Of a stretch of DNA of 12,235 nt, positions 1-7,289 are shown in pieces. The notes under the pieces were generated by a model, which was given only the letters and a program-made list of their open reading frames with translations, was not told the origin of the DNA and ran no database searches. Source of the DNA: Stomatobaculum sp. (GTDB lineage: Bacteria > Bacillota_A > Clostridia > Lachnospirales > Lachnospiraceae); the NCBI GenBank assembly GCA_017449925.1, contig JAFSYO010000135.1:1-12235 (forward strand). The letters are read 5' to 3'. A program made the translations under genes and the position numbers. Numbering within the stretch: position 1 is the stretch's first letter; each line of letters starts with the position of its first letter.

Positions 1-543
1 CATGGCGATGAGCGCCACCACCAGGGTGATGGACTTCGACAGGATGCGGGAATAGGTGTTGGTGATCACCTGCTCTCCACCGGAAATATCGCTGGTCATG
101 CGGGTGATGATATCGCCCTGGTTGTTGCTGGTGAAGAAGCGCTGGGACATGGACTGGAGATGCCGGTACATGGAATTCCGCATGTCATAGGTGATATGCT
201 GGGCGATCCAGGAATTCAGATAGTTCTCCAGAACTCCGATCATGTTGGCGGCAAAAGTCACCACCAGCGAAAGCACGATATAAAAGACCAGGCGCTCAAA
301 ATTCTGCCCGATCAGTCCTTCGTCGATGATCTTGCCCGTAAGGATGGAGGGCATCAGGGTCATAATAGAAGAACATACGATGCATAATAACGACGCCGCA
401 AGCTGGAGCTTGTACGGCTTCAGCCAGGACATGACCCGGATCAGAAGCTCCTTCGTTACTTTCGGCTGATTTGCTTTTTCCTCTTCTGTCAGCGGCTGAC
501 GGCCGTGGGGCCCGCCGAAGCCCATTCCTCCCATAGGCGGCAT
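1..543 (-). CDS. ABC exporter, N-terminal part (truncated by window edge)
   Basis: The visible part is the first 181 residues of a type I ABC exporter half-transporter; the rest of the membrane domain and the ATPase lie beyond the left edge. The product opens with a Gly/Met/Pro-rich cytosolic leader (MPPMGGMGFGGPHGRQPL), then TM1 at about residues 47-75 and TM2 at about 92-118. A coupling-helix region follows with the family pattern YDMRNSMYRHLQSMSQRFF and GDIITRMTSDISG. The start at 543 is supported by AAAGGAGGTG just upstream at good spacing. An extended -10 promoter lies in the gap behind it. Substrate cannot be told from this part. Such exporters often work as heterodimers with an adjacent partner gene, which would be to the left. 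Family assignment is firm; the start choice is good because M1 alone has this ribosome site, although M4 and M7 are in frame. Confidence 0.9.
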   Translation of the reverse strand, partial: MPPMGGMGFGGPHGRQPLTEEEKANQPKVTKELLIRVMSWLKPYKLQLAASLLCIVCSSIMTLMPSILTGKIIDEGLIGQNFERLVFYIVLSLVVTFAANMIGVLENYLNSWIAQHITYDMRNSMYRHLQSMSQRFFTSNNQGDIITRMTSDISGGEQVITNTYSRILSKSITLVVALIAM

Positions 544-597
544 AGAAGCACCTCCTTTAAATCTGATTACCTGGGATCAATATTGCAATTACTGCTT

Positions 598-606
598 ATA
601 ATACCA
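598..606 (-). promoter_or_regulatory. extended -10 promoter of the ABC exporter gene
   Basis: On the minus strand the sequence reads TGGTATTAT, an extended -10 element (TGN plus TATTAT). No good -35 is visible, as is common for extended -10 promoters. It sits about 55 bases upstream of the ATG at 543 and lies just after the stop of the upstream gene, so the exporter can be transcribed independently of the lysozyme-like gene. Confidence 0.5.
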
Positions 607-640
607 TAGATTCGCGTCGGTTCCCTCAGTTTTTTTCCGT

Positions 641-1627
641 TCAGAATGCGGTTCCCGCCAGGAGGGACAGGAACGCGGCCAGCGGCAGCATCCCCCGCTT
701 TAAGAACAGCGCGGGATGCTCCGTGATCCCGCCGAAGATGCCTGTGCCGGCGAGATATAAAAGCAACGCGCCGCAGAACTCCGCGGGACAGGAAGAAAGA
801 TACAGCCCGTACAGAAGGAGCAGCCCTGCCGCCCCGTCCCGGAACCCCTGCAGCTTTACGAGCTTCTCCACGCCCTTCCGCTTCAGGTCCGCAGCAGTCA
901 GCAGCACCGCGCCGAAGGAATGGGCCTTTTCCGGCCGGATCATTTCCATGCCGGCAAGCAGAAAACAGCCCGCCGCGGTGAACAGCACCAGTAGTTTTGA
1001 AACAGTCCCCGGCTCCATTTCCTTTCTCCTTTCCTGAAGTATGCCGTCCGCCAGCTCCGCGTAGAACATGTTCCCGTAGGCGTATCTCCAGCCTCCGTTC
1101 GCCTCGACCGCCACAGGATTGCTGTATTTCTTCGTTTCCCCGCCCGACTGTTCCTTTGCGAAACGCTCTGCAAGTTCCCTCGTATGGATCCCGCCGTTCT
1201 CCGCCACAAATGACAAGTAGCCGGGGCCGTAGTTATACGCCTGGAATGCGCTTTGCCTGTCCAGCTTCAGTTTCCTGACCCGCCTGAGGATCGACGCGTA
1301 GTAGCGGCACCCCTGGGCGATGGACTCCTCCGAATCCAGTGTATCCGGCGCCAGCCCCAGCGACTCGCTGGACTGCATCAAGTCCCTCAGCTCGCCTCCC
1401 GACTCCACGGTCATGATCGCCAGCAGCTCCTCCGTGCTGGAAAGGATCCCCTCCTTCGCGGCATACTGCTCCACCAGCGGACGGTACCCCGTCACAGCCT
1501 CCGGGAACACCCGGCTCTTCCTCAGGCCCGAACGCAGCGCAAAAAGAAGGAGCAGCATGCCTGCCGCCGTCAGCAGAGCTGCCGCCCATTCTGTCGTATG
1601 CTCTTCCCTTCTCTTTCCTGCTGCCAT
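641..1627 (-). CDS. membrane-anchored lysozyme-like protein with extra C-terminal membrane domain
   Basis: This 328-residue protein is a probable cell-wall muramidase held in the membrane. Residues 13-31 form an N-terminal TM anchor after a Lys/Arg-rich start. Residues about 45-200 match the CwlT/Tn916-type lysozyme-like fold: YRPLVEQYA, then LLAIMTVESGG with the likely catalytic Glu75, LMQSSESLGL, EESIAQGCRYYA and the conserved AYNYGPGY. After about residue 205 the family normally ends or continues into an NlpC/P60 peptidase. Here it continues instead with three to five hydrophobic segments (about 209-229, 265-280, 284-300, 310-327) and no recognisable peptidase. No strong Shine-Dalgarno precedes the ATG, but a TAA codon two codons upstream and a next in-frame Met only at residue 24, inside the TM segment, fix the start. 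The gene lies downstream of the potassium channel, separated by a structured repeat. Confidence 0.85.
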   Translation of the reverse strand: MAAGKRREEHTTEWAAALLTAAGMLLLLFALRSGLRKSRVFPEAVTGYRPLVEQYAAKEGILSSTEELLAIMTVESGGELRDLMQSSESLGLAPDTLDSEESIAQGCRYYASILRRVRKLKLDRQSAFQAYNYGPGYLSFVAENGGIHTRELAERFAKEQSGGETKKYSNPVAVEANGGWRYAYGNMFYAELADGILQERRKEMEPGTVSKLLVLFTAAGCFLLAGMEMIRPEKAHSFGAVLLTAADLKRKGVEKLVKLQGFRDGAAGLLLLYGLYLSSCPAEFCGALLLYLAGTGIFGGITEHPALFLKRGMLPLAAFLSLLAGTAF

Positions 1628-1633
1628 TTCTTA

Positions 1634-1651
1634 ATTGTACCCACCGTTATG
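1634..1651 (-). promoter_or_regulatory. shared 18-bp box, copy 1, with TACAAT at the lysozyme gene start
   Basis: On the minus strand this reads CATAACGGTGGGTACAAT. It matches the box at 3114-3131 at 17 of 18 positions. Its final TACAAT resembles a -10 element and ends only six bases before the ATG of the lysozyme-like gene, so transcription from it would begin at or next to the start codon. The -35 position is poor (GGAAAT). It may be a promoter or the edge of the neighbouring repeat. Confidence 0.45.
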
Positions 1652-1672
1652 TAATCATTTCCCTTGCAAGTA

Positions 1673-1833
1673 GGGAGCGGGCTGTTTCCCGGACCGTGTG
1701 AGCGCCGGAGAGTTTCACAGACTGCCGCGGCGCCTCGACTGCGACCACGGTCTGATGGAGCACAAAGGGGCGTCCGTGATGGCAGGCTGCGAAACCGACA
1801 GAGCGATCCCGGTCCGGAGAACAGCCCGCTCCC
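1673..1833. repeat. structured intergenic repeat, copy 1 (nested stem-loops)
   Basis: The 161-bp element fills most of the gap between the channel stop and the lysozyme-like gene. Its outer arms, 1673-1696 and 1810-1833, pair at 22 of 24 positions. Inside, 1712-1726 pairs with 1781-1795 at 13 of 15 positions, and GCGGCGCC at 1727-1734 pairs with the GGGCGTCCG segment near 1769-1776. The central block CGGTCTGATGGAGC (1748-1761) recurs in the second copy at the right edge. It is not an intrinsic terminator, because no T-run follows on either side. Reading frames across it are short and unsupported. It could be a structured RNA or a non-autonomous mobile repeat; I do not recognise a named family. 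Confidence 0.7.
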
Positions 1834-1839
1834 AACATA

Positions 1840-3045
1840 TTACACAAAATGCCGTCTGGAATCCGCCACCTGCCCTCTGGAATAGAGGTATACCCGGTCG
1901 CCTTCCTGAAGCTTCAGGTCGCCCCGGGGGATCAGTGTCTTGCCGCCGTGCTTCACCATGACGATGACGGATTTTCTGGAAATGTCCAGGTCCCGGATCA
2001 GCTGTCCGTTCCAGGGATGTCTTCTCCGCAGGACGATTTCCCGCAGCATGATGGGCTCGGACAGTTCCCGGTCCGACGCGCCCAGCACCACAATATCATT
2101 CTCCTTCAGGACCAGGTCGCCCCGGGGGATCATCACTTCCTCTCCCCGCCGGACCGCCGCGATGATCACGCTGCCCGGAAGCTCCAGCTCGCTGATCGCT
2201 TTGTTTTTCCAGCTGTCCTTATGGCCGATGCGCAGCCGGAGGAACCGCAGGTCCGTCACCTCGCCCTTCTCGTCGATGTCCTTAATTTTAGTGTACTGCT
2301 CCACGAATCCGGCGGAAATAATACCGGTGGGGATGGCGACCATACCGACGCCGAGAAAAGTAATGATGATGCCGAACACCTTGCCCGCGGTGGTGATGGG
2401 GTAGATATCTCCGTACCCGACGGTAAGAAGCGTGGATGCCGCCCACCAGATGCCGGAAAAGGCGTTGGTAAATACATCCGGCTGGGCCTCGTTCTCCAGG
2501 CTGTACATGCACAGGCTGGCCCCCAGCATCAGGACGAGGATGATGAAGACAGAGGACATCAGCTGCTGCCGTTTTCCGGAAATGACCTCCGCGATCACGT
2601 TAAGAGAGTCATAGTACGAATTGATGCGGAACAGGCGGAAGATGCGGACCACCCGGAACATCCGGAAGGCCACCGCTCCTGTCGGGAAAAAGAACGGCAG
2701 GTAGTGCGGCAGGAAGGACAGGAGATCGATGATGCCTGAAAAAGAAAAGATGTAGCGGAGCGCCGCCTTCGGCTGGCCGACGTTCTTGTACAGAATATCG
2801 GAAGTCCACACCCGCAGGACATAATCCACCGCAAAGAACAGGACCGTCGAACTTTCCAGGAGATCAAAGATTCCCCCGTAGCGGGCCTCCAGCCCGTCAA
2901 AGGTGGAAAGAATCGTGACCGTAAGGTTCACGAGGACAATGACGGCGCTGAGGAAATCATATCCCCGGCTCAGCTGTTCTCCGGTATCCCCGATCTCGAT
3001 CACTTCATAGACACTGTTCCTGAGCTTCCGCCCCTTGTTCTCCAT
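1840..3045 (-). CDS. six-TM potassium channel with two RCK_C (TrkA_C) domains
   Basis: The 401-residue product is an inner-membrane, voltage-gated-type K+ channel. S1 to S3 lie at about residues 31-50, 62-80 and 97-120. S4 (about 125-141) carries an Arg at every third position (R128, R131, R134, R137, R140). S5 is near 162-183, the pore helix and filter TLLTVGYGD end at residue 213, and S6 spans about 222-248. The cytosolic part has two RCK_C-type modules in a row, about 264-333 and 335-392, each with the IPRGD-LKL-GD(I/R)V signature. The NAD-binding RCK_N (TrkA_N) Rossmann domain usual in Kch-like channels is absent. A GGAGG five bases before the ATG at 3045 supports the start, and a plausible promoter lies at 3114-3142. 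The gene is divergent from the sensor-kinase operon; a functional link is not shown. Confidence 0.93.
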   Translation of the reverse strand: MENKGRKLRNSVYEVIEIGDTGEQLSRGYDFLSAVIVLVNLTVTILSTFDGLEARYGGIFDLLESSTVLFFAVDYVLRVWTSDILYKNVGQPKAALRYIFSFSGIIDLLSFLPHYLPFFFPTGAVAFRMFRVVRIFRLFRINSYYDSLNVIAEVISGKRQQLMSSVFIILVLMLGASLCMYSLENEAQPDVFTNAFSGIWWAASTLLTVGYGDIYPITTAGKVFGIIITFLGVGMVAIPTGIISAGFVEQYTKIKDIDEKGEVTDLRFLRLRIGHKDSWKNKAISELELPGSVIIAAVRRGEEVMIPRGDLVLKENDIVVLGASDRELSEPIMLREIVLRRRHPWNGQLIRDLDISRKSVIVMVKHGGKTLIPRGDLKLQEGDRVYLYSRGQVADSRRHFV

Positions 3046-3113
3046 AGGGTCCTCCGATTTAACAGATACTCTTCATCAGGAAAGCCGTCAGAACCGGCGC
3101 TCCCTCAGCATTT

Positions 3114-3142
3114 ATTGTACCCCCCGTTATGACTTGCCGCAA
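3114..3142 (-). promoter_or_regulatory. channel gene promoter containing shared box, copy 2
   Basis: On the minus strand TTGCGG (3137-3142), a 17-base spacer and TACAAT (3114-3119) form a reasonable sigma-A promoter, giving a leader of about 60 bases before the ATG at 3045. The TACAAT is the end of CATAACGGGGGGTACAAT (3114-3131), the same box as in front of the lysozyme-like gene. Confidence 0.55.
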
Positions 3143-3192
3143 GATGCATCCCGGCCCTTCGGCGCGTCGCCCGGCCAGTGCAGGGATAAGAT

Positions 3193-3212
3193 GGATTAAG
3201 TCTTCTTGATTC
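3193..3212. promoter_or_regulatory. imperfect inverted repeat overlapping the kinase promoter -35
   Basis: GGATTAAG (3193-3200), TCTT, CTTGATTC (3205-3212): the arms match at six of eight positions and the right arm covers the -35 hexamer at 3206-3211. This is the position expected of an operator for the three-gene sensing operon. A dyad of this quality can occur by chance. Confidence 0.3.
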
Positions 3213-3234
3213 AATCCCGAAGTCATTCTATAAT
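3206..3234 (+). promoter_or_regulatory. sigma-A promoter of the kinase operon
   Basis: TTGATT (3206-3211), a 17-base spacer and a consensus TATAAT (3229-3234) form the best promoter in the window. Transcription should begin near 3241, leaving a leader of about 98 bases that contains a small hairpin (GTGGG pairing with CCCGC, within 3242-3260). No known riboswitch was recognised in the leader. Confidence 0.75.
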
Positions 3235-3338
3235 CTATCTAAGTGGGCAAAGTCACCCGCTTCTTTAATAAATAATAATCTTGCGGTACTGGCCCCCGCC
3301 GGGAGCAGTTGACACCGGATTTTTTCGTGGAGAAATGA

Positions 3339-5879
3339 ATGAAAAAAAACGTAATCATCATTTTCAACGTGATCATTATGGCTGCCATACTGATCTTCGT
3401 TGTACTATATTCCCGCTTTTTAAACAACGATGCTTATCAGAGACAGGTCGAACACTTTGAAAATACAACCGTCACCATGGAACATGTGACGGAGAATTAT
3501 CTGGAGGGCGAGCAGCGGATCTGCGATGTGTGGGCGCAGTATATCAACAACAAAAACATGACGATGGAGGAAGCAGCCGATTATATCCGTTCCTCCCATG
3601 TGCTTGCCAACTCCTCGGCGCATTTGATCTCCCTTGACACCCTTACGGGTCTCTCTACGCGCCCAAGGCAGAAAACGACCGATGACTACGCTGTTTCTTA
3701 TGAACGTCTTGATTTTTTAAAAAAGGCAGACTGGATCTCTGATCTCGGTGAGTCCATCAACATCACCCGCGCCTATACAAATCCGATCAACGGAGAGCAG
3801 TCCCTTGCCTTCTGCAACAAAATCTTGCTTCGTGATATTGGGGACGGGAGTTCCAAAGACGCGGTGCTGCTGCGGGTGCTGCCGATTGCGGAACTTGAGC
3901 AGAAGTGGGTCTTCCCGAAAGTGGCATTTGAGAATGCGGAGCTCTCCATGATCGACGCCGACGGCAATTACATTCTCAAAGGCAATCAATTTAAAAATTC
4001 AAGCTTCTTTGAATTCTACAGATCTTATAATACTTCGGATCCTGCCTCCTCAAAGGAACTGTTCGAAAGGATCACTTCATCCACCGGCACCATTCCCATG
4101 CTGAACTCCCGCGGTGAGGAGAGTATGCTCGCCTTCACGCCCGTCACAGCGACTGACGGGTGGACGATGCTCAGTCTTGTGCCTGATGCAGATCTCAGGG
4201 TAAACAGCCAGAACTGGCTTTTGACAGGGGTCATCTCTGTCGCCCTGCTGCTCCTGTTCTTCCTGGACTTCTTCTATATGCTTTATCTTAATAAGCAGCT
4301 CCAGGCCGCAGCCACAGAAGCAAGATCTGCCAGCAAGGCAAAAACAGATTTCCTCTCCACCATGTCCCACGACATCCGCACACCGATGAATGCCATCATC
4401 GGCCTTACGACCATCGCCCAGAAGAACCTCAACGATCCGGAGGCCATCGGGGAGAATCTCAGGAAGATCAACCTTGCCAGCAACCACCTGCTGACGCTGA
4501 TCAACGACATCCTGGACATTTCCAAAGTGGAAAGCGGAAAACTGAACCTCAGCCCGGTGACATTCTCAATCGTGGAAACGGTGGAAAACCTTGTGAACCT
4601 GTCACAGCCGATGATCAAGGAAAAGAATATTGAATTCAGTTTCCACATCAACCGGATGGAAAAAGAATACCTGTACGCTGACCAGCTCCGCCTGAATCAG
4701 ATCACGATCAATATTCTCTCCAACGCCATCAAATACACAGAACCCGGCGGGCGGGTCAGTGTGGACATGCGCGAGGAAGAAAGCACCAAGCCCGGCTGCG
4801 TAAAACTGGTCTATAAAGTAGCTGATACTGGCATCGGGATGAGCCCTGAGTTCATGAAAACCATGTATGAGCCCTTCTCCCGTCAGACAGACAGCCGTGT
4901 CAACAGCATTCAGGGCACCGGCCTCGGCCTGGCCATTACAAAGCAGATGATCGATCTGATGGGCGGAACGATCGACTGTCAGAGTGAGCAGGGAAAAGGA
5001 ACCACCTTTACCATCACATTGGATATCCCCGTTGCCGACCGGCAGAGGGATGATATGCAGCTTGATGCCATCGACGTCCTGGTGGTCGACGATGATGAGA
5101 TCCTGCTGCAAACGGCTACTGACAGCCTTGAATCTCTCGGCGCCACAGTGGAGCAGGCCCGCAGCGGCCTGGAGGCACTCGGCATGATCGTCCGCCGGCA
5201 TGAGACCGGGAGGGATTACGGCGTCGTCATTCTGGACTGGAAAATGCCAGCCATGGACGGGGTCGAGACGATACAGAGGATCCGCGCGGAAGTGGAGGCA
5301 AATATCCCGATCCTGCTGGTCTCCTCCTACAATTGGTCGGATATTGAGGATGTGGCAAAAGAGGCAGGAGCGAACGGATTTGTCAGCAAACCGCTCTTCC
5401 GTTCCACGCTCTATGACAAGATCCACAGCCTGATCGGAAAAGAGCCGGAATCTGTTGAGCCCGAGGATGATTACTCCGACCTGGCAGGACTTCACATCCT
5501 TGTTGCCGAAGACAACGATATCAACTGGGAGATCATATCCGCCATGCTCGGTATGTTCGGCATCACTGCCGACCGGGCGGAAAACGGCCGTATCTGCGTA
5601 GAAACTTTGAGCAAGGCGGCAGAAGGAAGCTATGAGCTGATCTTCATGGACGTGCAGATGCCTGAGATGAACGGTCTTGACGCCACAAGAGCCATCAGAA
5701 AACTGGAGGATCCGTGGGCATCCTCCATCCCGATCATAGCCATGACGGCCGACGCGTTTTCCGAAAATGTCACGGAATGCCTGAACGCCGGAATGAACGG
5801 GCATATCGCAAAGCCCGTAGATATCAAATTAGTTATCAAAGAGATACGAAAAATAAAGGAGCAGAAAAAACGCCAATGA
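3339..5879 (+). CDS. hybrid sensor histidine kinase with two receiver domains
   Basis: The 846-residue membrane kinase has TM1 (about 4-24), an extracellular sensor of about 265 residues that looks Cache-like, and TM2 (about 293-313). No clear HAMP follows. HisKA carries the phospho-accepting His344 in SHDIRTPMNAIIGL. The ATPase domain shows the N-box (N458, N462), DTGIG (496-500) and GTGLGLAIT (526-534). REC1 (about 577-700) has acidic residues 584-587, phospho-acceptor D633 and K684. REC2 (about 717-835) has E724/D725, D771, T803 and K825, so both receivers look active. There is no HPt or DNA-binding domain, so the output partner is elsewhere. GGAG at 3329-3332 supports the start at 3339 over the ATG at 3335, which is in another frame. 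The stop overlaps the start of the lipoprotein gene (ATGA), indicating co-translation. Confidence 0.95.
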   Translation: MKKNVIIIFNVIIMAAILIFVVLYSRFLNNDAYQRQVEHFENTTVTMEHVTENYLEGEQRICDVWAQYINNKNMTMEEAADYIRSSHVLANSSAHLISLDTLTGLSTRPRQKTTDDYAVSYERLDFLKKADWISDLGESINITRAYTNPINGEQSLAFCNKILLRDIGDGSSKDAVLLRVLPIAELEQKWVFPKVAFENAELSMIDADGNYILKGNQFKNSSFFEFYRSYNTSDPASSKELFERITSSTGTIPMLNSRGEESMLAFTPVTATDGWTMLSLVPDADLRVNSQNWLLTGVISVALLLLFFLDFFYMLYLNKQLQAAATEARSASKAKTDFLSTMSHDIRTPMNAIIGLTTIAQKNLNDPEAIGENLRKINLASNHLLTLINDILDISKVESGKLNLSPVTFSIVETVENLVNLSQPMIKEKNIEFSFHINRMEKEYLYADQLRLNQITINILSNAIKYTEPGGRVSVDMREEESTKPGCVKLVYKVADTGIGMSPEFMKTMYEPFSRQTDSRVNSIQGTGLGLAITKQMIDLMGGTIDCQSEQGKGTTFTITLDIPVADRQRDDMQLDAIDVLVVDDDEILLQTATDSLESLGATVEQARSGLEALGMIVRRHETGRDYGVVILDWKMPAMDGVETIQRIRAEVEANIPILLVSSYNWSDIEDVAKEAGANGFVSKPLFRSTLYDKIHSLIGKEPESVEPEDDYSDLAGLHILVAEDNDINWEIISAMLGMFGITADRAENGRICVETLSKAAEGSYELIFMDVQMPEMNGLDATRAIRKLEDPWASSIPIIAMTADAFSENVTECLNAGMNGHIAKPVDIKLVIKEIRKIKEQKKRQ

Positions 5880-7276
5880 AAAAGAAGATGTGTGTGTTTT
5901 TAGCAGTGATGATGGTCCTGGGCCTGACCGCATGCGGTGCAGGGAAACAGGAGCCGCAGAAGCAGGAGGCCCAGAAACAGGAGACCCAGAAGCAGGAAGA
6001 CGGGAAGCAGGAGGCCCAGAAGCAGGAGCCGCAGAAACAGGAGGCCCAGAAGCAGGAGGCCGGAAAACAGGAAGACTTCCAGCCGTCTCTGGATACTTCT
6101 GCCAGCTGTCACATCAGCGTTTCCGGCGGATACAGCAACTTTGAGGCTCTGGAAGCCGAATTCGACCGCTTCAACAAGTATTATCCCAATGTGGAGATGG
6201 TCTTCACGAAGATCGATGACTACAACAACATGATCTGCATGGTCCTGGAGGGAAACGATGCCCCCGACATCTATGTCAATTATTCCTGGATGTACGGCCG
6301 GGAGCAGTACAAAGAAGCTATTGACCACGCCGAGAATCTGGCTGATCCTGCCCTGGGCCTGGACCTGGACTGCATCCGCCCCAACATCATACTGAAAACA
6401 GAGGACGGCACCCTTCCCATGGTCCCGGTCTTCTCAAACACCTACGGCATGCTCGTGAACAACGATCTTTTCGAAAAAGAAGGCCTGAGCGTTCCTACGA
6501 CCTATGAAGAACTGGTGTCAGTCTGCAAAGCGTTCCGTGAAAAGGGCTATGAAAGCCCGGTCATGGGCTTCAGCAAAGAGGAAACGACATCGATCTTCAC
6601 TGCGTTGCTCTATCCCTTCTTCTGCGGAACTGTGGCGAATGATGCTGAAGCAGTCAAAAAGCTGAATGCCCTTGATCCCTCAGCCGGCGAGTATATGCGG
6701 CCGGCCCTTGAGAAGATGGAACAGTTCCTGAAGGACGGATGTACGGATCTTGACGCCTGCGCAGCGATCGAAAACAACTATGAAGCCGTCATCCTCCGAT
6801 TCTTCGAAGGCGACGTACCCATGATGACCTGTTCCGGAGATACCGTTTCCGGAACAAAGAAACGGGAAAGCCGCTCCGAGGCATTTACCGCCAAGCCCTT
6901 TAAATATACCTTTGTCCCTGTTCCCATGTCGGACGACGGAGCTTATTTCCTTGACCTGCCGAATCTGCAGTTCTCTGTCAACAAAGAAAGTCCTGATCTG
7001 GACATAGCCAACGAATTCATGCGCTTCCTTATCACTTCAAGAGAATTGAGCGAAATGGCGCAGAACAAAGGCCTTATGTCGCCGACCAAAGACCTGTCCT
7101 TTAACAGCATCTATGCTGCATTCGGAAGCGTTCCGGAATCCCGCCTCCTGTCGCCGGAAGAATTCGGTCTGACGGATGATGCCGTCAAACAGTTCAGGCA
7201 GGCGGTCTACGGGGTCGGAACAGGCGCAATGACCATAGACGAGGCAGTTGCCGGTTACGGCAGTCTTGCAAAGTGA
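5876..7276 (+). CDS. extracellular solute-binding lipoprotein (family 1 type), orphan of a permease
   Basis: The 466-residue protein starts at 5876, where ATGA overlaps the kinase stop; this start gives a clean lipoprotein signal peptide (MKKKMCVFLAVMMVLGLTAC) with lipid-attachment Cys20. An upstream in-frame ATG at 5714 lies inside the kinase gene and is rejected. AAGGAG at 5856-5861 is a little far, fitting translational coupling. Mature residues 23-67 are a hydrophilic tether of nine five-residue KQE units. From about residue 76 the fold resembles family 1 sugar or oligosaccharide binding proteins: NFEALEAEFDRFNKYYPNVE, a GNDAPDIYV block, and LVNNDLFEKEGLSVPTTYEEL. No permease or ATPase gene is nearby, and the position between a sensor kinase and a phosphatase suggests a ligand-presenting role for the kinase sensor. 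The ligand is unknown. Confidence 0.9.
   Translation: MKKKMCVFLAVMMVLGLTACGAGKQEPQKQEAQKQETQKQEDGKQEAQKQEPQKQEAQKQEAGKQEDFQPSLDTSASCHISVSGGYSNFEALEAEFDRFNKYYPNVEMVFTKIDDYNNMICMVLEGNDAPDIYVNYSWMYGREQYKEAIDHAENLADPALGLDLDCIRPNIILKTEDGTLPMVPVFSNTYGMLVNNDLFEKEGLSVPTTYEELVSVCKAFREKGYESPVMGFSKEETTSIFTALLYPFFCGTVANDAEAVKKLNALDPSAGEYMRPALEKMEQFLKDGCTDLDACAAIENNYEAVILRFFEGDVPMMTCSGDTVSGTKKRESRSEAFTAKPFKYTFVPVPMSDDGAYFLDLPNLQFSVNKESPDLDIANEFMRFLITSRELSEMAQNKGLMSPTKDLSFNSIYAAFGSVPESRLLSPEEFGLTDDAVKQFRQAVYGVGTGAMTIDEAVAGYGSLAK
5942..6076 (+). repeat. nine in-frame 15-bp tandem repeats (KQE tether)
   Basis: Nine consecutive 15-base units encode pentapeptides of the form (G/Q)KQE(A/P/T/D), in the order GKQEP, QKQEA, QKQET, QKQED, GKQEA, QKQEP, QKQEA, QKQEA, GKQED. 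They sit directly after the lipidated Cys of the solute-binding lipoprotein. Unit length is a multiple of three, so gain or loss of units would alter tether length without a frameshift. Confidence 0.95.
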
Positions 7277-7289
7277 GGAACGCAGTTTT

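Noticed and set aside
1673..1833. Structured repeat copy 1 as an intrinsic terminator of the channel gene
   Set aside because: No T-run follows the outer stem on the minus strand, and the stem encloses 113 bases, far longer than a terminator loop.
1647..1847. 66-codon minus-strand frame within structured repeat copy 1
   Set aside because: It spans the paired arms of the repeat, and the matching frame in copy 2 carries in-frame stops, so a conserved protein is unlikely.
1849..2739. 296-codon open frame on the plus strand opposite the channel gene
   Set aside because: It is the reverse of the well-supported channel gene, and its composition (Asp, His, Gln-rich) is typical of a shadow frame.
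4602..5804. 400-codon open frame on the minus strand inside the kinase gene
   Set aside because: It is antisense to a kinase with complete, correctly ordered motifs; no ribosome site or recognisable domain supports it. Open antisense frames are expected in GC-rich coding DNA.
5714..5875. Earlier ATG start of the solute-binding lipoprotein
   Set aside because: It lies within the receiver domain of the kinase and would bury the signal peptide 54 residues inside the protein.
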